The notes: generated from the sequence alone by a model not told the origin. DNA of 64,000 nucleotides from an uncultured Prevotellaceae bacterium (GCA_902778255.1 CACYXD010000011.1:62001-126000), one strand, 5' to 3'. Numbered from the stretch's first letter, positions 53,274-62,720 are shown. Program-made: numbers and translations.

Positions 53274-55847
53274 ATGAAAATGAAAACCATCTTTGCAGGT
53301 GCCATAGCTGCCCTGCTCGGAATGCCTGCCGTAGCGCTGGCACAGTATGACGGACCTGTCATCATCAACGGTTCGCTTGTCAACTCCTACTCTTACGGGA
53401 AAGACCCCACTGGCAGTACCAGCGGAGAGGGCTGGCACCAGACCTCAGTGGGCGGTGGCGCCTGGATTGACAACGAGGGCGTGGCCCACGCTACCGGTGC
53501 GCCCAACATCGGTCTGATGTCTATCGATATTGCCAATGTATCAACAACGAAAGTAGATCACTGGTCAATTACCGAAGGTACTTCTATTAAAAGCGACACT
53601 AAGGTTATCAGCGACTTCGACTGGCTCATTCGCGACCATGTTCTCTACAGCTACCCCAGTGGTGTCTATGTAGGCGGCAATACCTATTATTCTTTCTTCA
53701 TGCATGAGGTCGATGCTTCCAGCAATATCGACTCTGAGTATGGCAGCGAGGAATATGAGGTACTGGTTCGCAAATACACCTGGGATATCGAAGAAGGTAC
53801 AGGAAAATGTATCAACGTGAAGCGACAGGAGGCCGGTAAGATGAAGACACATCAGCCTATCGACCTGACCTACGACCCCTTCAACGATGTGGTCTATGGT
53901 ATCTTCTATGACGGCAACACCTACAAAATCGGTACGCTCGACATGGAGACCTTCAAGGTGACGAATATCTCACGCGAGGGTCTGCTCTATGGTGCACCGA
54001 AGTGTATCGCTGTCAATTCCAAGGGCGAGCTCTATGCCATTGATGCCAGTGGCAATGTGTATAGCATTGACAAGACCGACGGTCGTCTGAACACCATCGG
54101 CAACGTAGGCTTCAAGAGCCAGGATCAGTATATGTCGGCCACCTTCGACCTGCGCACCGACAAACTCTACTGGATTGGCTTCATCAACAATGGTAAGAGC
54201 ACAAATGCTACCGATGGCACCAACACCACACTGGCTCCCTCACTGGGTGGTCGCGACACTGGTGTGTTTGAAATCGATACCAAAACCGGTGCTGCCACGC
54301 TGATTGGTGAACTGTATCAGCCCAAAGGTGTCGATTTCGATGACAATGACAAACCGGTGTACCACGGTTATCGTGGTTTACAGATGACTGGTATCTATGT
54401 GGATGGCTGCTTCACCCGCAAGAATATCGACCAGCGCATCATGCTGAAGGATTATCCCTCACAGATGAAGATTGGCGATACCAAGAGCGTCACCGTCAGC
54501 GTGAAGAACATCGGCCTTGACAAAGTGCTTGCCAAGAACTATGTGGTGAAGCTCTATGCTGACAACGAACTCGTGGCAACTATCGACCGAGACTCCGAGC
54601 CCGACCCTGTTGACAACCTAGAGCAAGGTCAGAGCCAGGCCCTGACTTTCCAGATCACCGCCACCAAAGCAGGCAAGATGAGCATCTATGCCGAAGTAGT
54701 GAACGAGGCCGATGAGGAGCAGCGCAACAACAAGACCGAGATTGCCACCATCATCGTGCTGAGCGACGTAATACTGCCTACTGCAGAACTGACTGGTGCT
54801 AACAGAATAGGAACGGTGAAACTGACTTGGACCAATCCCAACGGCCACTTCGTAGAGGGTGCAGAGCAGTATGCTGCCTTCACCTACGACGGACTGGGCG
54901 CATGGACAATGGTAGATGGCGACAAGGCCTATACACAAAAGCCCAACAACATCTTCGGTACTGTTGACTATCCTAATGCATACACCCCGAAGGCATTCAT
55001 CGTGATGGATCCCGTGAAGGCTGGCCTCGGCGAAGACCTTAACGCTTTCGGTTATCGTTTCATGCCATTCAGCGGCAACCAGTATTTCGCAGCTTTCTAT
55101 AGCGCTGTGAAGGATAGCGAGACCAGCGGTCATGAGGTTGACAACGATGACTACATGGTTTCACCCGTACTCTCTGGCAATGCCCAGACTATCTCGTTCC
55201 GTGCCAGGGGCTACCGTGGCACAGAGGCTACCGGTTACCAGACCGATGCCACCTACACCGAGACGATGGAGGTGCTCTATACGTTGGATCAGGCCAACCT
55301 CGACCCAACCACGTATCTTGTTGCCAAGGAGGAGTTTGTCATCAACGACCAACTGTGGGAGAAATATACCGTTGATCTGCCCGCAGGCGCTAAGCATTTT
55401 GCTCTGCACCGCACCAGCAAGGCTACCGAGTATGTAGATTATGAGGGTACACAGCAGAAGGTTTACGGCACTGGTAGCTTCATCATGATGATTGATGATA
55501 TCGAGTTCTGGGGAGAGCCCAAGACCGTACTGGGTTACAATGTCTATAAGAATGGTGTGAAACAGGGTGAGACATTGGGCGCAGATGTAACCTCATTCGG
55601 TCCTGTTGACGCCGACAATGACGACCTCTTCTATGTCACAACCATTTACGAGGAGGGTGAGTCATTGCCTTCTAACCTCTATGGTGTCACCTATGTCACT
55701 GGCATTGAGCAGACCATCACCAAACAGCCATCAGCTGGCACCTCAACTCTCTACGACCTCAACGGCCGTAGCATGAAGGGACAGTTGCGTCCTGGCATCT
55801 ACCTCTATAAGAGCAATGGACAGACACGTAAAATGATTATCCGATAA
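53274..55847 (+). CDS. Large exported protein with propeller-like and CARDB regions
   Basis: Protein of 857 residues with a signal peptide ending AVALAQ. Residues of about 180-350 look like a beta-propeller with repeats such as DPFNDVVYGIFYDGNTYKIG and GELYAIDASGNVYSIDKTDG. A CARDB-like domain (MKIGDTKSVTVSVKNIGLDK) follows near 400-490, then a choice-of-anchor J-like sandwich (TVDYPNAYTPKAFIVMDP). The end reads LYDLNGRSMKGQLRPGIYLY, a type IX-like sorting cassette. No catalytic motif is visible. It starts 9 bp after the previous gene and lies 3 bp before the next, so the three are one operon. Confidence 0.82.
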   Translation: MKMKTIFAGAIAALLGMPAVALAQYDGPVIINGSLVNSYSYGKDPTGSTSGEGWHQTSVGGGAWIDNEGVAHATGAPNIGLMSIDIANVSTTKVDHWSITEGTSIKSDTKVISDFDWLIRDHVLYSYPSGVYVGGNTYYSFFMHEVDASSNIDSEYGSEEYEVLVRKYTWDIEEGTGKCINVKRQEAGKMKTHQPIDLTYDPFNDVVYGIFYDGNTYKIGTLDMETFKVTNISREGLLYGAPKCIAVNSKGELYAIDASGNVYSIDKTDGRLNTIGNVGFKSQDQYMSATFDLRTDKLYWIGFINNGKSTNATDGTNTTLAPSLGGRDTGVFEIDTKTGAATLIGELYQPKGVDFDDNDKPVYHGYRGLQMTGIYVDGCFTRKNIDQRIMLKDYPSQMKIGDTKSVTVSVKNIGLDKVLAKNYVVKLYADNELVATIDRDSEPDPVDNLEQGQSQALTFQITATKAGKMSIYAEVVNEADEEQRNNKTEIATIIVLSDVILPTAELTGANRIGTVKLTWTNPNGHFVEGAEQYAAFTYDGLGAWTMVDGDKAYTQKPNNIFGTVDYPNAYTPKAFIVMDPVKAGLGEDLNAFGYRFMPFSGNQYFAAFYSAVKDSETSGHEVDNDDYMVSPVLSGNAQTISFRARGYRGTEATGYQTDATYTETMEVLYTLDQANLDPTTYLVAKEEFVINDQLWEKYTVDLPAGAKHFALHRTSKATEYVDYEGTQQKVYGTGSFIMMIDDIEFWGEPKTVLGYNVYKNGVKQGETLGADVTSFGPVDADNDDLFYVTTIYEEGESLPSNLYGVTYVTGIEQTITKQPSAGTSTLYDLNGRSMKGQLRPGIYLYKSNGQTRKMIIR

Positions 55848-55850
55848 ATC

Positions 55851-57299
55851 ATGAAAAGAATACTATTCTCACTTATGGCAGCTATGATGGCTACCATAAG
55901 TTTTTCACAAACAGTAGTGACACCCCCAGCCAATGCCACCAAGGAGAGTTGGAACTTCTCGGGCATCATGTCCTATCAAGGAGAGGGGGGGGAATTAGAG
56001 TCGGAAGACGTTGTAGAACCGATAAACGTGGTCTTCGACGACAACGACCTGTACTTGCATTTCCCCAACCCGCTGTTTGGTTCTTCTTGGGTAAAGGGTA
56101 CGAAAAGCGCCGATGGCAGCAGCTATGTATTTGCCAACGGTCAGTATCTTGGTAGTTATTACGGAAGTGACGTGTATTTCTGCGGTTCCAGTGATAGTCA
56201 GACACTATCAGACGTCACCTTTACTTATAATGAGGAGTCAAAGGTATTGGTGTCAACCGGCTACATCCTCTTCAATGGTAGCACAACAACCCTTAGCACG
56301 TTCTGCTATTTCTCTACGGCATATATCACAAAGGAATCAGCAGCCACAGAACAGCCCGTAGCACTGCCCGAGGGTGTAAAACCCATGGACTATTCCTTCA
56401 GCGGTTATGACAACTATTATAACCAATCAGTGACACATAGTGCACAGGTGGCCATCAATGGCAATGACATCTATGTCAGCGGTCTTAGCGAGGTATTGCC
56501 AGAGGCATGGATCAAGGGTACGCTGAATGGCAGCACCGCCACATTTGCTGCCAACCAGTTTATGGGCTCCTATTACACACCAAACGGATATATGAAGTTC
56601 TACTTCAATCCCGCTGGCGACGTCACGTTCGAGTACGATGCACAGACAGGTAAGCTTTCAACATATGGTTATATCACCGCTACTCCCAGTGGTGTTTACG
56701 ATGACATCACCAATGCCGTATGGACAAAGATACCCGATGTGGCCGCCACACCTGCTAAGCCTGAGCACTTGGATTTCATGATACAAGGTGCCTACAAGAT
56801 GGGAGCATTACAGTTTACACTGCCTACAACTGATGAGAACGGAAATGCACTGGGCATCAGCAACCTGTACTATACGCTAATGGTAGAAGACGCGAATGGC
56901 CAGGTTGCACCTTTGACACTAAACAAAGAGCTCTACACAACATTAGATCAGGACTATACTGAGATTCCCAACAGTTTGAATGACGAAACGGGATACTTGG
57001 TCCAGAAAGATGGCGACAACCACCTACTATTCCTCCTTCAGGGACTTGACGTGATTATGTCATGGAAGATGATTGGTGTGAAGAGTATCTACAAAGGAGG
57101 CAACGAGACTCACGAGTCAGAGGTGGTATGGTATGACATCCAAAGTTTCCTTGCAACAGGTATTCACCCAACATTCGACACTCGACACTCAACACTCAAC
57201 ATTCAACATTCTACAACCTACAACCTACAGGGACAAAAGGTGGAGAATGCCAAGAAGGGCCTCTATATCAAGAATGGTCGTAAGGTCATCATCAAGTAA
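55851..57299 (+). CDS. Exported protein with two internal repeats
   Basis: Protein of 482 residues with a signal peptide (MKRILFSLMAAMMATISFS). Two related beta-rich domains occupy about 32-165 and 180-295. Both contain a pattern of Asp-rich strand, GSSWVKGT or EAWIKGT, then FANGQYLGSYYG or FAANQFMGSYYT. A third domain (about 310-430) differs. The C-terminus YNLQGQKVENAKKGLYIKNG is the sorting-like cassette, preceded by a linker made of eight heptamers. A run of eight G residues at 55985-55992 near codon 46 could allow frame slippage. Function unknown. Confidence 0.8.
   Translation: MKRILFSLMAAMMATISFSQTVVTPPANATKESWNFSGIMSYQGEGGELESEDVVEPINVVFDDNDLYLHFPNPLFGSSWVKGTKSADGSSYVFANGQYLGSYYGSDVYFCGSSDSQTLSDVTFTYNEESKVLVSTGYILFNGSTTTLSTFCYFSTAYITKESAATEQPVALPEGVKPMDYSFSGYDNYYNQSVTHSAQVAINGNDIYVSGLSEVLPEAWIKGTLNGSTATFAANQFMGSYYTPNGYMKFYFNPAGDVTFEYDAQTGKLSTYGYITATPSGVYDDITNAVWTKIPDVAATPAKPEHLDFMIQGAYKMGALQFTLPTTDENGNALGISNLYYTLMVEDANGQVAPLTLNKELYTTLDQDYTEIPNSLNDETGYLVQKDGDNHLLFLLQGLDVIMSWKMIGVKSIYKGGNETHESEVVWYDIQSFLATGIHPTFDTRHSTLNIQHSTTYNLQGQKVENAKKGLYIKNGRKVIIK
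55985..55992 (+). repeat. G8 homopolymer near the start of the 55851 gene
   Basis: Eight consecutive G residues spanning Gly-Glu-Gly-Gly-Glu codons about 45 codons after the start. Loss or gain of one base would truncate the protein soon afterwards. Confidence 0.7.
57171..57226. repeat. 7-bp tandem repeat (eight units) inside the 55851 gene
   Basis: Eight heptamers in exact phase: ACATTCG, ACACTCG, ACACTCA twice, ACATTCA, ACATTCT, ACAACCT twice. They encode the linker between the TGI motif and YNLQGQ. Three codon phases are used, so the encoded residues do not look repetitive although the DNA does. Confidence 0.9.
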
Positions 57300-57322
57300 G
57301 ATCTTTAAGAGACAAGACAAAA

Positions 57323-57352
57323 AAGCCTGCACCACGTCATGTGATGCAGGCT
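57323..57352. terminator. Terminator between the exported-protein operon and the DUF4923 gene
   Basis: AAGCCTGCA pairs with TGCAGGCTT around a 12-nt loop. A/T-rich flanks on both sides suit the convergent genes. Confidence 0.8.
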
Positions 57353-57374
57353 TATTTAATGTCTTATATATTGC

Positions 57375-58046
57375 TTACTTCGTCATGTCGAAACCGACAC
57401 GCAGACCATCGTAGCTGGAAGCCACGTCACCAATGGTATTCAACGTAGCGTTCTGACCTCCGCTGAGTGCAGACATGGTCTGAATCATACTAAGCAGTTT
57501 CTTTCCTTCAAAGAGCAGACCAATACCATTCACATTCTGCTTGGCATAGCAGTTGACATTGAGCAACAGACCTGACATGGTAATCTTACAGGTAGAGGCA
57601 TCATACTTATAGGTGCCGCTCCATGCCTTTCCTGCTATCTTTGCCGAGAAGGTGCCATCCTGATTAAAGGTTACCTGAGTGTTAGAAGCCGAGATGCCAA
57701 CCTTTTGGTAGGTAGGCTGCAGCTTGGTCTTCACGTTGGTAGCCACAATCTCACCACCGGCCTGGGCCAGCAGTTTCTCACTGGTGAAGGCACAACCTGG
57801 CTGGCTGTACTTCCATGTTCCAATCAGTGACTGTTGAGACACCTTGGTACCAGTCATTCCCAATACACTCTGCAGCACGGTGTTCACTGCAGCTCCTGTT
57901 GCGGCTGTCGTTGACGTACCTGCCTGTCCACCTGTCAGCACATCAGTCAGCACTGCATTTCCCATCTGATCAATCGTTGTGTTACCTGTGTTACAGCCAG
58001 TGAGCATCAGCGATACTATGGCAACCATCAAAAAAGTTTTCTTCAT
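57375..58046 (-). CDS. DUF4923 family lipoprotein
   Basis: Predicted lipoprotein of 223 residues with lipobox LMLTGC (cysteine at 18). After a Gly/Thr-rich stretch (TDVLTGGQAGTSTTAATGAA) comes a lipocalin-like beta domain: LIGTWKYSQPGCAFTSEKLL, FNQDGTFSAKIAGKAWSGTY, and ASTCKITMSGLLLNVNCYAK. This fits DUF4923, common in Bacteroidales and without known function; lipid or ligand binding is only suggested by the fold. It lies alone between a convergent operon and the esterase gene, with 59 bp to the latter. Confidence 0.82.
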   Translation of the reverse strand: MKKTFLMVAIVSLMLTGCNTGNTTIDQMGNAVLTDVLTGGQAGTSTTAATGAAVNTVLQSVLGMTGTKVSQQSLIGTWKYSQPGCAFTSEKLLAQAGGEIVATNVKTKLQPTYQKVGISASNTQVTFNQDGTFSAKIAGKAWSGTYKYDASTCKITMSGLLLNVNCYAKQNVNGIGLLFEGKKLLSMIQTMSALSGGQNATLNTIGDVASSYDGLRVGFDMTK

Positions 58047-58105
58047 AATCGTATTTCGTTATTATAGTTATTCTAAGAACGCATTGTTTGCGAAAATATT
58101 GTGCA

Positions 58106-59998
58106 TCATTTCAATTGTAGTTGGAAAGGAGTCAAGGGTAAGCCGTTCTTTCCATAGACATTGACGCCCAATGGGTTGTCCTTCCAGGCATAGCGTATAG
58201 CAGCGGGATTGGGCATAGGAGACGGGATGATAATCTGATTGCCGTTGGCAGTGGCCTCCACATTGTGGTACAAACCTTTCTCGTCAGCCAGTTCAAAGAA
58301 CTTCAGCGAGCCTGACTTCATTGGCTGGTCAAGGGTCAGGATTACCTTACCGTCCTTGACCTCCGTTGTCAGCACCTGCGGAGCCAACTGTACCTTCTTG
58401 CCATAGACCAAGCGCTCGAAGTTAAGGGCAATACGCTCGGCCACCTCTTTCTTTCGTAAGGGATGGATATCGACAGTCTCACCAAGATCGATGGCTAGCG
58501 CCAGTTCTGAATAAGGGTCTTCAGTAGCCACGATGCGCTGTGCCTCACGAACGCGTGACCAGCCAGTATCCTGTGGTCGTTCAGAGAAAGCCATATAGTT
58601 AGCCAGTTGCACGATGACAAAGGGCATCTGCGGCCGCTCGAAGGCCTGACGCCAGTTGGCCATCAGCAATCGCAACATCTGTGCATACTCCGCAGCCTGA
58701 CGCATTCCCGTATTTGACTCACCCTGATACCACACCACGCCTGCTACAGCAAAGGGAGCCAGGGGATGTATCATGCCATTGAACAGCGTAGAGGGCTGGT
58801 TCTGCAGACTGACGCCCATGCCGATAGCTCGCGGCATCTCAGCACCTTCGCAGAGGAGCCACTTTTCCCCAATGGGTTGTTCATCACCTTTCCCAAAAAC
58901 AAACTTATATGGCTTCTCCTTGATGAAATGGGGCATCCCGTTCTTATTGATAAAACGCACGGTGATAACATTATCCCCCTCGCGAAGCAGTCCTTCGGGT
59001 ACCTGATAGCGGCGGGGCGGATACTGATAGCCAGTATTGCCCACCAGTTGTCCGTTGATATAGGTGTAGTCGCAGTCATAGAGGGTACCCAACAGCAGCT
59101 GAGCCTTCTTGCCTGCGTGCTGAGCATCGATATGGATATGCTGGCGCAACCACAGCGAACCGATCCATTCACGTTTAGGGGAGAGATTGTATTGGTTGAC
59201 TTCTGTCCAGCCAGAGTCATCATAACTCAGTTCGGTATATTTCCCCAGACCAGGATCGTTAGCATTCAGAATTTTCTGCCACTGCTGTTCAGCCTGACCA
59301 GCGGCACGCTGCTGAGCAGCCACATAGTCATCATTCTGATAGAGTTGTATCTGTTTGTAATACATCGGGAAATGCTTCTCCAGCGTATCGGCAGCAATCC
59401 AAGCCTCGATGGGCGTACCTCCCCAGGCACTCTCAATGATACCCTGAGCCACCCCTTTCTCACGCTGCAACTGTTTGCCCAAGAAATAGCCGATAGACGA
59501 GAAACGCCAGGCATTCTCACGGTTCAGTTTCTTCCATGACGTAGGACGCAGATCGGCACTGGGGCCATGCGTATCCGTCTGGTACTGCACGTGGAAAAGG
59601 CGCACCATTGCATTGCTGTCGTTCAGTTCGTCTGGGTACTGTGGCGACACACGCTCCAGCGTGGTCTCCATATTCGACTGACCCGTGCAGAGCCATACAT
59701 CACCAAGCCACACATCGGTCAATTCTATTCCTCCAATACTCAGCACATACGGTCCTCCCGCTTTCATCGCAGGCAGGTTCACCCGCCAGCGGCCATTGGC
59801 ATCAGCCACAGCCGTAGCCGATTTCTTATTCAGGTTTACAACGACGGTCTCACCCGCATCAGCCTGTCCCCATACAGGTATGGCAGTGCCTCGCTGGAGC
59901 ACCATGCCCGACTGAAAAACCTGCGGCAGACGCACCTTGGCATCGGCCACGACAACACTCACAAGGAGTAGAAGCAACAATATAGTGTTTTTTCTCAT
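58106..59998 (-). CDS. SGNH-type carbohydrate esterase (sialate O-acetylesterase family), probable acetylxylan esterase
   Basis: Exported protein of 630 residues with a signal peptide (MRKNTILLLLLLVSVVVADA). The SGNH nucleophile block reads WLCTGQSNMETT and the Asp-x-x-His block VDIHPLRKK. VWYQGESNTGM and QGIIESAWGGTPIEAWI are also typical of this family. A GH2-like sugar-binding domain (YDDSGWTEV to NVITVRFINKNG) is inserted in the middle. The open frame runs 50 codons further upstream; the ATG at 59998 starts the signal peptide 7 bp after a -7 box. Its divergent position to GH10 and GH43 suggests it deacetylates xylan. Confidence 0.85.
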   Translation of the reverse strand: MRKNTILLLLLLVSVVVADAKVRLPQVFQSGMVLQRGTAIPVWGQADAGETVVVNLNKKSATAVADANGRWRVNLPAMKAGGPYVLSIGGIELTDVWLGDVWLCTGQSNMETTLERVSPQYPDELNDSNAMVRLFHVQYQTDTHGPSADLRPTSWKKLNRENAWRFSSIGYFLGKQLQREKGVAQGIIESAWGGTPIEAWIAADTLEKHFPMYYKQIQLYQNDDYVAAQQRAAGQAEQQWQKILNANDPGLGKYTELSYDDSGWTEVNQYNLSPKREWIGSLWLRQHIHIDAQHAGKKAQLLLGTLYDCDYTYINGQLVGNTGYQYPPRRYQVPEGLLREGDNVITVRFINKNGMPHFIKEKPYKFVFGKGDEQPIGEKWLLCEGAEMPRAIGMGVSLQNQPSTLFNGMIHPLAPFAVAGVVWYQGESNTGMRQAAEYAQMLRLLMANWRQAFERPQMPFVIVQLANYMAFSERPQDTGWSRVREAQRIVATEDPYSELALAIDLGETVDIHPLRKKEVAERIALNFERLVYGKKVQLAPQVLTTEVKDGKVILTLDQPMKSGSLKFFELADEKGLYHNVEATANGNQIIIPSPMPNPAAIRYAWKDNPLGVNVYGKNGLPLTPFQLQLK

Positions 59999-60005
59999 AA
60001 CACTG

Positions 60006-60013
60006 CAAAAATA
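60006..60013 (-). promoter_or_regulatory. -7 promoter box for the esterase
   Basis: TATTTTTG on the minus strand, 7 bp before the ATG; it implies a leader of only a few nucleotides. Confidence 0.55.
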
Positions 60014-60120
60014 CTGCTTTTTCTGCAAACAAAATACAAAACAAAAAACTTTTTTGACATATGAAACATTTGCTATATTATTATGAAACATGAGAAAACA
60101 GGGAGAAGACGAAAAATTCC

Positions 60121-60128
60121 TACCTTTG
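60121..60128 (+). promoter_or_regulatory. -7 promoter box for the symporter-GH10-GH43 operon
   Basis: TACCTTTG, 36 bp before the ATG at 60165. It is divergent from the esterase promoter with about 108 bp between the boxes, enough for a shared regulator site, but I see no clear operator. Confidence 0.65.
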
Positions 60129-60164
60129 CACCAAAAATATAAAAACATAAAACTATATTAAGCA

Positions 60165-61571
60165 ATGAACCAAGAAACTAAAGGCTTTTACAAGCTGTCA
60201 TGGCTCCAGCGCATTGGATTTGGTGCTGGTGACCTTGCCCAGAACCTGATTTACCAGACCATCTGTATGTACCTGCTGTTTTTCTACACCGATGTCTATG
60301 TACTCGGTGGCGATGCAGCGAAGTCTGCCGGACTGGCAGGTACCATGTTCCTCATCGTGCGTCTTGTTGACGTACTGTGGGATCCCCTTGTAGGAACATT
60401 TGTCGATAAACACAATCCCGTATGGGGTAAGTATCGCTCATACCTAGTGATGGGCGGCATTCCCTTGACCATCCTGGCCATTCTCTGTTTCTGGGACGGC
60501 TTTGCACCCAGCATCATCTATGCCTATATCACCTATGTAGGTATGTCGATGCTCTATACGCTGATCAACGTGCCCTATGGTGCACTGAACTCATCGTTGA
60601 CCCGCGACACCAATGAGATCACCATCCTCACCAGCGTCCGTATGTTCATGGCCAACATCGGCGGCCTGTGTGTTTCAGCCGGCGTGCCCATCATCGTGGC
60701 ATTGTTTGCCTCGTCCGAATCGCTGCCTATTGAGATGGCACTGTTTATGGGTCTGGGGTCACTGCCCTCATTCATCTTCATGCCTTTGGTTCCCGCCATC
60801 AAGCGCAAGGTCGGCAAGAAGAATATGTTCTATATTTTCCTTTCAGTCGCCATCCTGGGTATGGCTATGCTATACGTCATCAGCCGTATGGGCACCGTAA
60901 AGGAAAACATCACTCTGGTCTATATTGCACAGTTTATCAAGTCAACGGGTGTCATCGTAGCTACTGGCTATATGTGGGCATTGATTCCCGAAGTCATCTC
61001 CTACGGAGAATACACCACTGGCCGTCGCATATCGGGTATTGTCAACGCACTGACTGGTATCTTCTTCAAGGCCGGTATGGCATTAGGCGGTGTGGTACCC
61101 GGCTTCGTGCTGTGGCTGGTCAACTATGAACCTGCTGCTGAGGCCAGCAACCTGCCAAAGGATTCTCATGCCTGGTTCCTCACCATGCTGATCTTCTCGC
61201 TCGTAGGACTGTTGCTGCTCATCTTCTGCTTCTCGCAGACCAAGGAGCGTGTAGTGATGGACGAGTCTGAAACAAAGAACGTGAAGGTGAGCGATCTGTG
61301 GACCGAGTTCATGCGCAACCGTCCCCTGCGTGTCATTGCCCTGTTCTTCATCACTGCCTTCGCCATGATGTCAGTAGGTAATGCCGCTGGTGCTTACTTT
61401 ATGAACGATATGGAGGTACTGGATCCTCAGGTACAGGAAGGCATCCGCTGGCTGGTATGTGTCATCCCCGCCATCCTGCTTGTCATCGCCATGTTCATCA
61501 TCTCGAGATATGAACTGACCGACGAGAAGATTGACCAGATCAACAAGGAGATTGAAAAGCGTAACAAATGA
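60165..61571 (+). CDS. GPH-family sugar:cation symporter, probable xylo-oligosaccharide transporter
   Basis: Inner-membrane protein of 468 residues with about twelve membrane helices, of the glycoside-pentoside-hexuronide (MelB/XylP-like) family. Typical parts are FGAGDLAQNLIYQTICMYLL, VRLVDVLWDPLVGTFVDK and YGEYTTGRRISGIVNALTG. It is coupled to the GH10 gene by ATGA (61568-61571). In Prevotella bryantii a symporter of this kind (XynD) lies with xynA and xynB, which supports uptake of xylo-oligosaccharides. The substrate is inferred from context. Confidence 0.87.
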   Translation: MNQETKGFYKLSWLQRIGFGAGDLAQNLIYQTICMYLLFFYTDVYVLGGDAAKSAGLAGTMFLIVRLVDVLWDPLVGTFVDKHNPVWGKYRSYLVMGGIPLTILAILCFWDGFAPSIIYAYITYVGMSMLYTLINVPYGALNSSLTRDTNEITILTSVRMFMANIGGLCVSAGVPIIVALFASSESLPIEMALFMGLGSLPSFIFMPLVPAIKRKVGKKNMFYIFLSVAILGMAMLYVISRMGTVKENITLVYIAQFIKSTGVIVATGYMWALIPEVISYGEYTTGRRISGIVNALTGIFFKAGMALGGVVPGFVLWLVNYEPAAEASNLPKDSHAWFLTMLIFSLVGLLLLIFCFSQTKERVVMDESETKNVKVSDLWTEFMRNRPLRVIALFFITAFAMMSVGNAAGAYFMNDMEVLDPQVQEGIRWLVCVIPAILLVIAMFIISRYELTDEKIDQINKEIEKRNK

Positions 61572-62677
61572 TTAAGAGCGTAAAGATACTGACTCTCTGC
61601 GTAGCCTTGATGCCGCTGCCATCAACGGCTCAGCAGGGACTGAAGGATGCCATTGGGAAATACTGTCTGATTGGTGCTGCCATCAACCAGTGGCAGAGCG
61701 ACGGACAGGTATCTGAGGCTGATGTCCTGACGGATAAGCACTTCAACTGTGCCGTGGCCGAGAACTGTATGAAACCCGAGTCGCTGGCCCCCGCAGAGGG
61801 TATCTTCGACTTCCGTGTAGCCGATAAGTTCGTGAGCTATTGCGAGCAGCATCAACTGAAGGTCATCGGCCACTGTCTGGTGTGGCACTCACAAGCCCCT
61901 GACTGGTGGTTCACCAATGGCTATGCAGCCAGTCCCGCTTCTAAGGAAGTATTGAAAGCCCGCCTTATCAAGCATATCAAGACCGTGGTAGGCCACTATA
62001 AAGGACAGGTTCATGGTTGGGACGTGGTAAACGAGGCTATCAATGATGACGGTTCGTTCCGCAAGTCACACTATTACAACCTGCTGGGCGAGGAGTTCAT
62101 TGAGATCGCTTTCCGCACCGCCCATGAGGCCGACCCCGATGCAGAGCTCTACTACAACGACTATTCCATGGCTAAGCCCGCCAAACGCGAAGCCGTGTGT
62201 CGTTTAGTGAAGAGTTTGAAGGCCAAGGGCCTGCGCATCGATGGTGTGGGTATGCAAAGTCACAATGGGCTGGACTATCCCGATCTTGCTGAATACGAGA
62301 AGAGTATTGATGCTTTTGCGGCCTGTGGTGTGAAGGTGATGATCACTGAACTCGATCTGAACGTACTGCCAAACCCCGAGGGCTTCGGTGGTGCCGATAT
62401 TGCCCAGAACTTTGAGTTGCAGAAGCGATTCAATCCCTATACAGAGGGACTCCCCGCAGCTAAGCAGAAAGAGGTAGATCAGCGTTGGATTGACCTCTTT
62501 AAAATCTACTACAAACACCGCGACCAGATTTCCCGCATCAACCTATGGGGTGTCAACGATGGCGGCTCATGGCTCAATGGGTGGCCTATCAAGGGACGCA
62601 CCAACTATCCCTTACTCTTCGACCGCCAGTACAAGGCAAAGCCCGTAATCAACGAAATTATCAAAATTTATAAATAA
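61568..62677 (+). CDS. GH10 endo-beta-1,4-xylanase
   Basis: Exported retaining xylanase of 369 residues with a signal peptide (about 1-21, ending PSTAQ). The catalytic acid/base is Glu156 (WDVVNEAIND) and the nucleophile Glu261 (VMITELDLN). Further GH10 motifs are NCMKPESLAPAEG, GHCLVWHSQAP and INLWGVNDGGSWLNG. It is a single catalytic domain without a carbohydrate-binding module. It would cut xylan to oligosaccharides in the periplasm or outside. Comparable to xynA of Prevotella bryantii by gene order. Confidence 0.95.
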   Translation: MIKSVKILTLCVALMPLPSTAQQGLKDAIGKYCLIGAAINQWQSDGQVSEADVLTDKHFNCAVAENCMKPESLAPAEGIFDFRVADKFVSYCEQHQLKVIGHCLVWHSQAPDWWFTNGYAASPASKEVLKARLIKHIKTVVGHYKGQVHGWDVVNEAINDDGSFRKSHYYNLLGEEFIEIAFRTAHEADPDAELYYNDYSMAKPAKREAVCRLVKSLKAKGLRIDGVGMQSHNGLDYPDLAEYEKSIDAFAACGVKVMITELDLNVLPNPEGFGGADIAQNFELQKRFNPYTEGLPAAKQKEVDQRWIDLFKIYYKHRDQISRINLWGVNDGGSWLNGWPIKGRTNYPLLFDRQYKAKPVINEIIKIYK

Positions 62678-62679
62678 GT

Positions 62680-62711
62680 TGACATATCGATATATCGTAA
62701 CATCGAAAAAA
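62680..62711. repeat. 8-bp tandem repeat at the GH10-GH43 junction
   Basis: Units TGACATAT, CGATATAT, CGTAACAT and CGAAAAAA in phase every 8 bp, filling the gap from 2 bp after the GH10 stop to 9 bp before the GH43 start. The unit matches the coding-strand form of the tract at 4015-4058. Confidence 0.75.
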
Positions 62712-62720
62712 ATTAAAACT

